Source: JACCYJ01 sp038198775 (GTDB lineage: Bacteria; Actinomycetota; Actinomycetes; Propionibacteriales; Nocardioidaceae). From it: a stretch of 24,928 nt of DNA. Position 1 is the first letter of the stretch. Each line of letters opens with the position of its first letter. The notes below the pieces were generated by a model that did not search any database, was not told where the DNA came from, and was given only the letters and a program-made list of their open reading frames with translations. This document shows positions 1 through 7,313 of the stretch, piece after piece. Where the stretch lies: positions 1 through 24,928 of the forward strand of contig JBBPZV010000041.1 of NCBI GenBank assembly GCA_038198775.1, read 5' to 3'. Position numbers and translations under genes: made by a program.

Positions 1-39
1 CACGAAGTACGCTTCACCTACGGAGTGCCTTCCGGTTGA
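1..39 (+). CDS. possible C-terminal tail of a gene entering from the left edge
   Basis: Frame 1 from the first base encodes HEVRFTYGVPSG and then a TGA stop. The peptide has a plausible composition and would be the last 12 residues of a plus-strand gene converging on pth. It is far too short to assign a family, and chance cannot be excluded. Confidence 0.25.
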   Translation, partial: HEVRFTYGVPSG

Positions 40-88
40 GGAACTTTGAACTGTCGCAAGTCCAAGTTTCCCCTGCTGGGCAGGCACT

Positions 89-108
89 TCGGCGCTTCTA
101 CGCGCCGA
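89..108. terminator. hairpin between converging genes, possible terminator
   Basis: A perfect 7-bp inverted repeat TCGGCGC / GCGCCGA with a 6-nt loop lies just past the pth stop. A second small hairpin (CCTGC-tgg-GCAGG, 72-84) is next to it. Neither has a clear T-tract, so intrinsic termination is only a suggestion based on position between convergent ends. Confidence 0.3.
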
Positions 109-137
109 TCACGCCACCGCGCCGTGAACGATCGGGG

Positions 138-725
138 CTAGTGGAACGTGTCCTGGGTGATCGACAGGCCGTTAAGCAGCAAGTGTTCCACGGCCCCTGC
201 CGCCTTCTCCAGCTGCGCGCCCAAGGCTGCGCGCTCGGCGACAGGTGGAGCCCTGAGCACGTACTCGGCTGGGCCCACGGCATCGACCGGCCGGCCGATG
301 CCGACGCGTACTCGAAAGAAGTCTCCCGTCCCCAGTGCGGCGCGGATCGACCGAAGGCCGTTGTGCCCACCGTTACCACCACCGAACTTTATCCGCAGCG
401 TGCCCACAGGCAGATCGAGGTCGTCGTGGACGACGACAAGTCGATTGGCCGGCGTCCGATAGAAGTCTGTCAGCGCGCGTACCGGGCCACCACTGTCGTT
501 CATGTAGGAACGCGGTCGGGCAATCACGACTCGCACGCCGTCCGAGCCGGGCCGTCCTAGCCAGCCTTCGACCACGTCAGCGCGCCGGGACTTGTGCGCC
601 CGAAACGACGAACCTATCCGCACGACCAGCAGCTCGGCCACCCGGTAGCCGACGTTGTGGCGGGTCTCGGCGTACTGCGAGCCGGGGTTGCCCAGCCCAA
701 CCACCAGCCACGCGCCGCTGTCCAC
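138..725 (-). CDS. pth: peptidyl-tRNA hydrolase
   Basis: Cytoplasmic enzyme that hydrolyses the ester bond of peptidyl-tRNAs that drop off stalled ribosomes, recycling tRNA. The 195-residue product has the usual family length. It carries the signature GLGNPG near residues 10-15, the catalytic His in TRHNVGY (H23), N76 in SYMNDSG, the catalytic Asp in HDDLD (D101) and N122 in GGHNGL. The start is a GTG giving VDSGAWLVVGLGNPG; the longer upstream open frame is a shadow of rplY. It lies 35 bp downstream of rplY on the same strand, the rplY-pth order known from Mycobacterium tuberculosis (Rv1015c-Rv1014c), so cotranscription is likely. Confidence 0.97.
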   Translation of the reverse strand: MDSGAWLVVGLGNPGSQYAETRHNVGYRVAELLVVRIGSSFRAHKSRRADVVEGWLGRPGSDGVRVVIARPRSYMNDSGGPVRALTDFYRTPANRLVVVHDDLDLPVGTLRIKFGGGNGGHNGLRSIRAALGTGDFFRVRVGIGRPVDAVGPAEYVLRAPPVAERAALGAQLEKAAGAVEHLLLNGLSITQDTFH

Positions 726-760
726 GGTGCCGGCGCCGGATCGCAGCCGCCGGGGCAGAC

Positions 761-1447
761 TCACGCGCCCTCGCGCGACCCTGCCTCGCCTTCGGCACTC
801 GCAGGGGCGGCCTCCCCCACCTCGTCGGTTGCCTCCTCCACCGTGGGCTCGTCGCGGTCGATGCCGGCGTCGGCCTCCGCGTCGGCGAGCTCTGCCTCCA
901 GGTCCTCGGCGGTAGGGGCCGCGGTGAGGTTCACGATGAGGTGCTCGGCGTCCAGAGCGAGCGTGGTGCCGGTCGGGAGCATCAGGTCGGAGGCGAGGAT
1001 CCGGTCGCCGACACCGCGCCCGGCGATCGACACCTCGACGGCCCCGGGGATGTGTGTCGCCTCGGCCTCGAGGAGGATCTCGGTGGTCTCGGTGACCACG
1101 AGCACGCTCGAGTCGACCTCGCCGGTCACCACGACCGGCACGCTGACCGTCACCCGCTCCCCGCGTCGCACCACCAGCAGGTCGGCGTGCTCGATGGTGC
1201 CCCGGATCGGGTCGCGCTGCACCTGCTTTGGCAGGGCCAGCTGCGACTTGCCGTCGAAGTCGACCGAAAGCAAGGCGTTGGCGTGCTTGAGCGCCAGCAT
1301 CAGCTCGTGGCCCGGAAGGCTGACGTGCAGCGGATCCGACCCGTGCCCGTAGAGAACGGCCGGCACCTTGTCGGCGCGGCGGATCCGCCGCGCGGCACCC
1401 TTGCCGAACTCGGTGCGCGCCTCGGCCTTGATCGTGATCTCGGACAC
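761..1447 (-). CDS. rplY: 50S ribosomal protein L25, general stress protein Ctc type
   Basis: Binds 5S rRNA in the large ribosomal subunit. The 228-residue protein has the two-domain Ctc architecture: an N-terminal L25 domain (about 1-92, with the ARRIRRADKVPAVLYG region) followed by the beta-barrel TL5/Ctc C-terminal domain (about 100-185). The last 40 or so residues are an acidic, Ala/Glu/Asp-rich tail (EDLEAELADAEADAG and on) typical of actinobacterial members. The start is GTG. It is 73 bp downstream of prs and 35 bp upstream of pth. In M. tuberculosis a lipoprotein gene, lpqT, sits between prs and rplY; here it is absent. Confidence 0.96.
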   Translation of the reverse strand: MSEITIKAEARTEFGKGAARRIRRADKVPAVLYGHGSDPLHVSLPGHELMLALKHANALLSVDFDGKSQLALPKQVQRDPIRGTIEHADLLVVRRGERVTVSVPVVVTGEVDSSVLVVTETTEILLEAEATHIPGAVEVSIAGRGVGDRILASDLMLPTGTTLALDAEHLIVNLTAAPTAEDLEAELADAEADAGIDRDEPTVEEATDEVGEAAPASAEGEAGSREGA

Positions 1448-1520
1448 CGGGGTGGTCTCTCCTGTACGTCGCTCGCTCGCTGCGGGGCTGCCGGGGCAAC
1501 CGCGGAAGTCTAGCCGGTGG

Positions 1521-2498
1521 TCAGGCTTCGCCGTCGAAGAGGCTGGTGACCGAGCCGTCCTCGAACACCTCGCGGATGGCCCGGCTGATCAGCGGTGCGA
1601 TCGAGAGCTCGGTCAGCTTGTCGAAGCGGCGCTGGTCGCCGATCGGCAAGGTGTCGGTCACGATCACCTCGGCGATCGTGGAGTTCTTCAACCGGTCGAC
1701 CGCCGGTCCCGACAGCACGGCGTGGGTGACCGCGCACACCACCCCGGACGCGCCGGCGGCGACCAGCGCCTCGGCTGCCTTGGTCACGGTGCCCGCGGTG
1801 TCGACCATGTCGTCGATCAGCAGGCACAGCCGGCCGTCGACGTCGCCGACCACCTCCTGCATGCTGACCTGGTTGGCGACAGTGGGGTCGCGGCGCTTGT
1901 GGATGATCGCCAGCGGGCAGTTGAGCCGGTCCGTCCACCGGTCGGCCAGCCGTACCCGTCCGGCGTCCGGGGACACCACCGTCATCCGCGTCGTGTCGTA
2001 GTGGCGCGTCAGGTAGTCCGCGAGCACCGGCAGCGCCAGCAGGTGGTCGACCGGGCCGTCGAAGAAGCCCTGGATCTGGCCGCTATGGAGGTCGACGGCC
2101 ATCATCCGGTCCGCTCCCGCAGTCTTGAACAAGTCTGCGACGAGCCGGGCGGAGATGGGTTCGCGACCTTTGTGCTTCTTGTCCTGGCGGGCGTACCCGA
2201 AGAACGGGGTGACGACCGTGATCCGCTTGGCCGACGCCCGCTTCAACGCGTCGACCATGATCAGCTGCTCCATCAGCCAGTGGTTGATCGGTGCGGTATG
2301 GCTCTGCATCACGAAGGCGTCGCAGCCGCGCACCGACTCGGTGAAGCGGACGTAGATCTCGCCGTTGGCGAAGTCGCGCGCCATCGTCGGCACCAGGCCG
2401 GTCCCGAGCAGCTCGGCTACCTCCTCCGCCAGCCGGCAGTGGGCCCGGCCGGAGAACAGCATGAGGTTCTTCTCCGTCGTCCGCTTCAGGCCGGTCAC
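1521..2498 (-). CDS. prs: ribose-phosphate pyrophosphokinase (PRPP synthetase, class I)
   Basis: Makes 5-phosphoribosyl-1-diphosphate from ribose-5-phosphate and ATP, feeding purine, pyrimidine, His, Trp and NAD synthesis and, in actinobacteria, decaprenylphosphoryl-arabinose. The 325-residue length is normal. Visible motifs are the ATP-binding FGYARQDKK (100-108), VDLHSGQIQGFF (135-146), the flexible catalytic loop KRRDP (201-205) and the PRPP-binding loop DDMVDTAGT (229-237). The GTG start overlaps the glmU stop by 4 bp (GTGA), so translation is probably coupled to glmU. Confidence 0.98.
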   Translation of the reverse strand: MTGLKRTTEKNLMLFSGRAHCRLAEEVAELLGTGLVPTMARDFANGEIYVRFTESVRGCDAFVMQSHTAPINHWLMEQLIMVDALKRASAKRITVVTPFFGYARQDKKHKGREPISARLVADLFKTAGADRMMAVDLHSGQIQGFFDGPVDHLLALPVLADYLTRHYDTTRMTVVSPDAGRVRLADRWTDRLNCPLAIIHKRRDPTVANQVSMQEVVGDVDGRLCLLIDDMVDTAGTVTKAAEALVAAGASGVVCAVTHAVLSGPAVDRLKNSTIAEVIVTDTLPIGDQRRFDKLTELSIAPLISRAIREVFEDGSVTSLFDGEA

Positions 2499-3958
2499 GA
2501 CCGGGCCTCCTCACTCGCCGGGCTGGCTCCCTCAGCCTGCCCAGCCTCGGCCGCCGCCCGCGCCGCAGCGGTCCCTGCCCGCTTGCGCCCCACCCAGCCC
2601 TCGATCTCGCGCTGCGGCCCAGTGGAGACCGCCAGCGCCCCCGGTGGCACGTCTCGCCGCACGATGGTCCCGGCACCGGTGACCGCACCGTCCCCGATCT
2701 CGACCGGAGCCACGAAGACGTTGTCGGAACCGGTACGGCAGTGCCGTCCGACCGTCGTGCGGTGCTTGGCCACCCCGTCGTAGTTGGCAAAGATCGTGCC
2801 GGCCCCGATATTGCTGCCCTCCCCCACGTCAGCGTCCCCCACGTACGACAGGTGGGGCACCTTGGCTCCCGGGCCCAGCTCCGCGTTCTTGGTCTCGACG
2901 AAGGCTCCCACCTTGGCGCGCGCGGCCAGCCGCGTGCCCGGGCGCAGGTACGCGAACGGTCCCACGCTGGTGTGGTCGCCGATCTCGGCACCGGCCGCAT
3001 GGGTCCGCGTCACCGTCGCACCGCGACCGACGCTCACGTCGGTCAAGGTGGTGTCCGGCCCGACGACCGCTCCCGAATCCAACCTCGTCGAACGGTGCAG
3101 CTGCACACCGGGCAGCAGCGTCACGTCCGGAGCCAGCCGTACGTCCACGTCCACCCAGGTCGACGCGGGGTCGAGCACGGACACGCCGGCGAGCATCCAC
3201 CGCTCCAGAATCCGCCGGTTCAGCTCCGCCGCCAGCCGGGACAGCTGCACCCGGTCGTTGACACCCTCAGCCTGCCAGGAGTCGTCGAGCAACAGCGCTC
3301 TTACCGTTCGCCCACCGGACCGGGCGATCCCCACGGTGTCGGTCAGGTAGCGCTCCCCTTGAGCGTTGTCGGTCCCCAGCCCGGCCAAGGCGCCGGTCAA
3401 GAAGTCGGCGTCGAAGGCGAAGATGCCCGAGTTGACCTCGTTGATCTCCCGCTGCCGAGCGTCGGCGTCCCTTTCCTCGACGATCGCTTCGACCCCGCCG
3501 GCTTCGTCGCGGACGATCCGCCCGTAGCCGCTGGGATCGGCCGGCCGAAAGCTGACCAGGCTGACGGCCGCACGTCCCTCGGCGTGCTCGGCCAGCAGCC
3601 GGCGCAAGGTGGAGGTCTGCAGCAACGGCACGTCGCCGTACGTCACGAGCACGGTCGATGCCGGCACCGCAACGGCCGCCAGCCCGACCAGCACGGCGTG
3701 GCCGGTGCCGCCCTGCGGGTCCTGTACCGCGATCACCGACTCGGGGTGGACCTCGCGGACGTGTGGCTCCACCTGGTCGCGCTGGTGGCCGACCACGATG
3801 ACGACCTGCTCGGCACCCAGCGCGGTGACAGCTCCCAGTGCATGAGCGATCAGTGATCGGCCGCCGATCTCGTGCAGCACCTTGCTGCGCGCCGAGCGCA
3901 TCCGGGTGCCGGCACCGGCGGCCAGCACGACGGCGGTGACGGGAGCGGTGGATGTCAT
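2495..3958 (-). CDS. glmU: bifunctional UDP-N-acetylglucosamine pyrophosphorylase / glucosamine-1-phosphate N-acetyltransferase
   Basis: Performs the last two steps to UDP-GlcNAc, precursor of peptidoglycan and other cell-wall polymers: acetylation of GlcN-1-P and uridylyl transfer. The 487-residue protein has an N-terminal Rossmann uridylyltransferase domain with LAAGAGTRM (12-20), the metal-binding Asp in YGDVPLL (D109) and N234 in GVNDR, then a left-handed beta-helix acyltransferase domain (about 265-455) with the catalytic His in VPHLSYVGDA (H369). The usual Pro-Lys of the first motif reads Ser-Lys (S25-K26). The C-terminal 30 residues are an Ala/Glu-rich tail common in actinobacteria. 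A GGAG lies 9 nt before the ATG. First gene of the glmU-prs pair. Confidence 0.97.
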   Translation of the reverse strand: MTSTAPVTAVVLAAGAGTRMRSARSKVLHEIGGRSLIAHALGAVTALGAEQVVIVVGHQRDQVEPHVREVHPESVIAVQDPQGGTGHAVLVGLAAVAVPASTVLVTYGDVPLLQTSTLRRLLAEHAEGRAAVSLVSFRPADPSGYGRIVRDEAGGVEAIVEERDADARQREINEVNSGIFAFDADFLTGALAGLGTDNAQGERYLTDTVGIARSGGRTVRALLLDDSWQAEGVNDRVQLSRLAAELNRRILERWMLAGVSVLDPASTWVDVDVRLAPDVTLLPGVQLHRSTRLDSGAVVGPDTTLTDVSVGRGATVTRTHAAGAEIGDHTSVGPFAYLRPGTRLAARAKVGAFVETKNAELGPGAKVPHLSYVGDADVGEGSNIGAGTIFANYDGVAKHRTTVGRHCRTGSDNVFVAPVEIGDGAVTGAGTIVRRDVPPGALAVSTGPQREIEGWVGRKRAGTAAARAAAEAGQAEGASPASEEARS

Positions 3959-3997
3959 AGCGGCGTCTCCTGACGGCTCGGACCTGGTTGGCCACCG

Positions 3998-4076
3998 CTC
4001 CCCGGGTAGGAGTCGAACCTACGTCGCTTGTCCGCATTCAAAGTGCGGCGGGCCCTGCCGACAGACCAACCGGGGA
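3998..4076 (-). tRNA. tRNA-Gln (anticodon TTG), unusually long variable region
   Basis: The reverse complement folds as a cloverleaf. The acceptor stem is TCCCCGG/CCGGGGA with discriminator G, the D-stem GGTC/GGCC, the anticodon stem CCGCA/TGCGG around loop CTTTGAA (anticodon TTG), and the T-arm GTAGG-TTCGACT-CCTAC. No CCA is encoded. The stretch between anticodon and T stems is 9 nt (positions 4023-4031), longer than the usual 4-5. It lies 39 bp upstream of glmU on the same strand. Confidence in tRNA identity is high; the total of 79 nt is odd for glutamine. Confidence 0.9.
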
Positions 4077-4181
4077 TCGCAGCCCTCAGCGTACGGAAGC
4101 GGTCGCCAGCCGTGGCATGCCCGAGGCCGTACGGAGCGCCTTATCCGGTAAGCGAGACGTCACAAGCTGAGTCTTGCGCGA

Positions 4182-4211
4182 CCTACGGTGGCGTAGGTTA
4201 CGGTGGCGTAA
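4182..4211. promoter_or_regulatory. two tandem palindromic operators before the desaturase
   Basis: Two adjacent inverted repeats share the same centre: CCTACG-GTGG-CGTAGG (4182-4197) followed directly by TTACG-GTGG-CGTAA (4198-4211). They overlap a plausible -10 element (TACGGT, 4199-4204) lying 19 bp from a weak -35 (TTGCGC, 4174-4179). This layout suits repression by a dimeric regulator; the TetR gene at 5302 is the nearest candidate. Binding is inferred, not shown. Confidence 0.65.
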
Positions 4212-4251
4212 GCGGGCTCGCGAGAGACCGCACGACTGCGAGGACCGCCCG

Positions 4252-5232
4252 ATGACCGCACCGCCGACGATGGCTCCCCCCACCACCGAACCCGTTGCCG
4301 GTGCCGCGCGCGGTCAGGAGTACGACGACGAGGGCGGGACGCTCGGCGGGCTGGTGCAGAGCCGGGGCGAGCGGATCACGCTCGCCGCCTTCATCGTGGT
4401 CCCGTTCGCGGCGCTGGTCGCCGCGGTCCCCATCGCCTGGGGCGGCTGGCTCGGGTGGCACGACGTGGTGCTGGCCCTCGTGATGTACGCGATCACCGGG
4501 CACGGCATCACGGTCGGGTTCCACCGACTGTTCACGCACAAGTCCTTCAAGCCGAACCGGGCGGTGCGGGTGGCTCTCGCGGTCGCCGGCTGCATGGCGA
4601 TCCAGGGCCCGGTGATCCGCTGGGTGGCCGACCACCGCAAGCACCACAAGTTCTCCGACCGGGACGGGGACCCGCACTCGCCCTGGCGCTACGGCGACTC
4701 GCTGCCGGCTCTCGCCAAGGGCCTCGTCTACGCCCACATCGGGTGGCTGTTCGACCCCGAGCAGACCCCGCAGCGCCAGTACGCCCCCGACCTGCTGAAG
4801 GACCGCGACATCGTCCGGGTGTCCCGGACGTTCCCCCTGTGGGTCGCGGTGTCGCTGCTGGCGCCGGCCCTGATCGGGGGGCTGTGGTCGATGTCGGTCC
4901 ACGGCGCGCTCACCGGCTTCTTCTGGGGGTCGCTGGTCCGGGTCGCCCTGCTGCACCACGTCACCTGGTCGATCAACTCGATCTGCCACGCGGTCGGGGA
5001 ACGCCCGTTCCGGAGCCGGGACCGGTCCGGCAACGTGTGGTGGCTGGCGATCCCGTCGATGGGTGAGTCCTGGCACAACCTGCACCATGCCGACCCGACC
5101 TGTGCCCGGCACGGTGTGCTGCGCGGACAGCTCGACACCTCCGCTCGGGTCATCTGGGCGCTGGAGAAGCTGGGCTGGGTCAGCGACGCCCGCTGGCCGG
5201 TGCCCGAGCGCGTCGCCGCCAAGCGGGCCTGA
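4252..5232 (+). CDS. acyl-CoA (stearoyl-type, delta-9) fatty acid desaturase
   Basis: Membrane di-iron enzyme that introduces a cis double bond into an acyl chain, adjusting membrane fluidity. The 326-residue product shows all three histidine boxes: HRLFTH (91-96), HRKHH (128-132) and HNLHH (275-279). Hydrophobic segments lie at about 42-62, 70-86, 104-120 and 195-232, as in the acyl-CoA desaturase family. The start is the ATG with GAGGA 8 nt upstream, giving MTAPPTM; the frame stays open farther up to 4174 but that stretch covers the operators. Expression is probably controlled at the tandem palindromes. The downstream TetR gene is 69 bp away on the same strand and may be cotranscribed. Confidence 0.93.
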   Translation: MTAPPTMAPPTTEPVAGAARGQEYDDEGGTLGGLVQSRGERITLAAFIVVPFAALVAAVPIAWGGWLGWHDVVLALVMYAITGHGITVGFHRLFTHKSFKPNRAVRVALAVAGCMAIQGPVIRWVADHRKHHKFSDRDGDPHSPWRYGDSLPALAKGLVYAHIGWLFDPEQTPQRQYAPDLLKDRDIVRVSRTFPLWVAVSLLAPALIGGLWSMSVHGALTGFFWGSLVRVALLHHVTWSINSICHAVGERPFRSRDRSGNVWWLAIPSMGESWHNLHHADPTCARHGVLRGQLDTSARVIWALEKLGWVSDARWPVPERVAAKRA

Positions 5233-5293
5233 CCATCCGAGACTTCCCGCCCGACCATCCGAGAGTTTCCGCCCGACCTTCCGAGAGTTTCGG
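5231..5293. repeat. three tandem copies of a 22-bp repeat
   Basis: The unit is GACCATCCGAG followed by AGTTTCCGCCC. It occurs at 5231-5252 (two substitutions), 5253-5274 and, one substitution and shortened, 5275-5293. The first unit includes the last two bases of the desaturase stop codon. The array fills almost the whole gap between desaturase and TetR genes. Function is unknown: it could bind a regulator or belong to a dispersed repeat family. Confidence 0.85.
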
Positions 5294-5301
5294 TACGCAC
5301 A

Positions 5302-5946
5302 ATGACCGACGTGTCGCCGGCGGGTGAGGAGCGCTCGCGACGCACCCGGATGACCGCCGCCGAGCGACGTGAGCAGCTGATCGAGATCGCCCGCACCGTC
5401 TTCGCCGACCGCGGGGTCGAGGGCGCCTCGGTGGAGGAGATCGCAGCCCGAGCCGAGGTGTCCAAACCCGTCGTCTACGAGCACTTCGGCGGCAAGGAGG
5501 GGTTGTACGCGGTCGTCGTCGACCGGGAGGTGCGCCAACTGCTGACGATGATGCGGGAAGCGCTGACCGCCGGCAACCCCCGTGCGCTGCTGGAGCAGGC
5601 CGCGGTCGCGCTGCTGGACTACATCGAAGGCAGCTCCGACGGGTTCCGAATCCTCGTCCGCGACTCCCCCGTCGGGTCGGCATCGGGCTCGTACGTGAGC
5701 ATCATCGGAGACGTCGCGAGCCGGGTGGAGCACATCTTGGGCGCGGAGTTCTCGGCCCGCGGTTTCGACGCGACGTACGCGCCGATGTACGCGCAGATGC
5801 TGGTCGGCATGGTGGGCACCACCGGTCAGTGGTGGCTGGACGCTCGGGAACCGGCCAAGGACGTCGTCGCCGCCCACCTGTGCAACCTCGCCTGGAACGG
5901 GCTGTCCCGGCTGGAGGCGGTGCCGCAGGTCATGCGGAACGCCTGA
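5302..5946 (+). CDS. TetR-family transcriptional regulator
   Basis: Dimeric DNA-binding regulator of 214 residues. The N-terminal helix-turn-helix domain (about 22-68) has the family pattern: ERREQLIEIARTVFADRG, then ASVEEIAARAEVSKPVVYEHFGGK split across helices 2-3, followed by a helical ligand domain (about 75-205). A gene of this family lies beside glmU in M. tuberculosis (Rv1019), suggesting an ancestral neighbour. Its position 69 bp after a desaturase with palindromic operators suggests it may sense acyl-CoA or lipid and control that gene, but this is inference. Its last 17 bp overlap the 3' end of the convergent methyltransferase gene. Confidence 0.92.
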   Translation: MTDVSPAGEERSRRTRMTAAERREQLIEIARTVFADRGVEGASVEEIAARAEVSKPVVYEHFGGKEGLYAVVVDREVRQLLTMMREALTAGNPRALLEQAAVALLDYIEGSSDGFRILVRDSPVGSASGSYVSIIGDVASRVEHILGAEFSARGFDATYAPMYAQMLVGMVGTTGQWWLDAREPAKDVVAAHLCNLAWNGLSRLEAVPQVMRNA

Positions 5947-6733
5947 CCGGCGAGGCGTCGACCCGGCGCGCCACGACGAACACCCGCCGAAACGGCAGCA
6001 CCGTGCCGATCGGCCGCGCCGGGTACGCCTCGCTCAGCCGGCGCTGGTACGTCGCCACGAAGCGCTGCCGTACCGGCTCCGGCAGCGCCGTCAGGACCGG
6101 CCGCGCCCCAGTACCGGAGATCCAGTCGAACACCGGGTCCGTGCCGGACAGCACGTGGAGATAGGTCGTCTCCCACGCGTCGACCTCCCATCCGGCCGTG
6201 GCCAGCAGGTCGAGATAGACCAGGGCGTCGTGGGCATGCGGCTCGGCGACGCCGGCGGTCCAGCGACGGTACGGCTGCTGCGCAGCCAGGTCGCGGAGCA
6301 GCACGTGACTCGGCTCGGCGAAGTTGCCGGGCACCGAGAACGCGAGTACGCCGCCGGCGGCGACCCGGGCCGCCAGCGCCGGCAACAGGTCGAGGTGGTC
6401 GGGAACCCACTGCAAGGTGGCGTTCGAGATCACCAGGTCCACCGGCGCCGGCGGTGTCCACGACCGCAGATCCGCCTGCTGGTAGCTGATCTGCGGGTCG
6501 GGAGCCGCGGCCCGCGCGGCCTCGATCATCTCCGCAGAGCTGTCGATGCCCACCACCTCGGCGTCCGGCCAGCGGGCACGCAGCACCGGCGCCAGGTGGC
6601 CCGGGCCACACCCGAGGTCGGTGATCGTGCGCGGGCGGGTCGAAATCCGCGCCACCAGCTCGCCGAACGGCCGGGCGCGTTCGCCGCCGAACCGCAGGTA
6701 GGTCGTCGGGTCCCAGTCGGGTTCACGCCCGAT
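5930..6733 (-). CDS. tam: trans-aconitate 2-methyltransferase-like SAM methyltransferase
   Basis: Transfers a methyl group from S-adenosylmethionine, by similarity to trans-aconitate, a by-product of the TCA cycle. Family features run over the whole length: DWDPTTYLRF and ERARP at the N-terminus, SAM motif I DLGCGPGHLAPVL, VVGIDSS, SNATLQWVPDH, AFSVPGNFAEPSHVLLR and FRRVFVVARR at the end, all close to what E. coli Tam shows. The start is a problem: no ATG, GTG or TTG stands in frame before DWDP. The coordinate used is an ATC codon placed by similarity; the first in-frame GTG (ending at 6655) would delete the conserved N-terminus. Convergent with TetR, divergent from MarR. Substrate is not proven. 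Confidence 0.8.
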   Translation of the reverse strand: MGREPDWDPTTYLRFGGERARPFGELVARISTRPRTITDLGCGPGHLAPVLRARWPDAEVVGIDSSAEMIEAARAAAPDPQISYQQADLRSWTPPAPVDLVISNATLQWVPDHLDLLPALAARVAAGGVLAFSVPGNFAEPSHVLLRDLAAQQPYRRWTAGVAEPHAHDALVYLDLLATAGWEVDAWETTYLHVLSGTDPVFDWISGTGARPVLTALPEPVRQRFVATYQRRLSEAYPARPIGTVLPFRRVFVVARRVDASPVRRSA

Positions 6734-6755
6734 GTCGCTGCCTCCGTCGCGGGCC

Positions 6756-6784
6756 GGTGACTCAAGAATCGCCGAAGTTACGCT
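6756..6784 (+). promoter_or_regulatory. promoter of the MarR gene, probably leaderless
   Basis: A -10 element TACGCT (6779-6784) stands 17 bp from GGTGAC (6756-6761). The MarR GTG follows the -10 after 7 nt, where transcription should start, so the mRNA may lack a 5' leader. No Shine-Dalgarno sequence is visible. Confidence 0.45.
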
Positions 6785-6791
6785 AGCGGCT

Positions 6792-7310
6792 GTGGAGGAC
6801 GAGGTGGACCGGCTGGTGGCCGCCTGGCAACGCGAGCGCCCCGACCTCGACGTGGAGGCAATGCACGTGCTCAGCCGGGTCACCCGGCTGGCACGCCACC
6901 TCGACCGGGCCCGCCGCGCGGCCTTCGCCTCCCACCAGCTGCAGACGTGGGAGTTCGACGTGCTGGCGGCGCTGCGGCGATCCGGGCCGCCGTACCAGCT
7001 CTCCCCCGGCCAGCTGCTGCACGAGACCATGGTCACCAGCGGCACGATGACCAACCGGGTGGACCGGCTCGCCGCCAGTGGCCTGGTCGAGCGGCTGCCT
7101 GACCCCAAGGATCGTCGCGGGGTCCAGGTACGGCTGAGCGACCGGGGACGCTCGGCCGTCGATGCCGCCCTCGACGAGCTGCTGCTAAGCGAGCGGCAGC
7201 TGCTGTCCCGCCTCCCGGCTGTCGACGCCAACCGGCTGGCTGCGTCGCTGCGCCTGCTGGTGGCGCCCTTCGACCGGCCGGCCGCCGCGGAAGGGGACGC
7301 CCTGCCCTGA
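6792..7310 (+). CDS. MarR-family transcriptional regulator
   Basis: Winged-helix dimeric regulator of 172 residues. The recognition region GQLLHETMVTSGTMTNRVD (about 73-91) and the wing PDPKDRRGVQVRLSDRG (about 103-119) are classical for MarR proteins, with helices for dimerisation at both ends. The GTG giving VEDEVDRLV was chosen because a good -10 lies 7 nt upstream; the open frame continues to an ATG at 6732, which would overlap the divergent tam N-terminus. It may regulate itself and tam, as MarR proteins often act on divergent neighbours. Only 3 bp separate its end from the convergent ispE. Confidence 0.9.
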   Translation: MEDEVDRLVAAWQRERPDLDVEAMHVLSRVTRLARHLDRARRAAFASHQLQTWEFDVLAALRRSGPPYQLSPGQLLHETMVTSGTMTNRVDRLAASGLVERLPDPKDRRGVQVRLSDRGRSAVDAALDELLLSERQLLSRLPAVDANRLAASLRLLVAPFDRPAAAEGDALP

Positions 7311-7313
7311 ACC

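Noticed and set aside
335..1513. Long plus-strand open frames over pth and rplY
   Set aside because: Arg/Gly/Ala-rich translations with no family features, opposite clearly conserved genes; ordinary high-GC shadows.
5231..5293. Mini-CRISPR
   Set aside because: The repeats are directly tandem with no spacers, only three units, and no cas gene is present.
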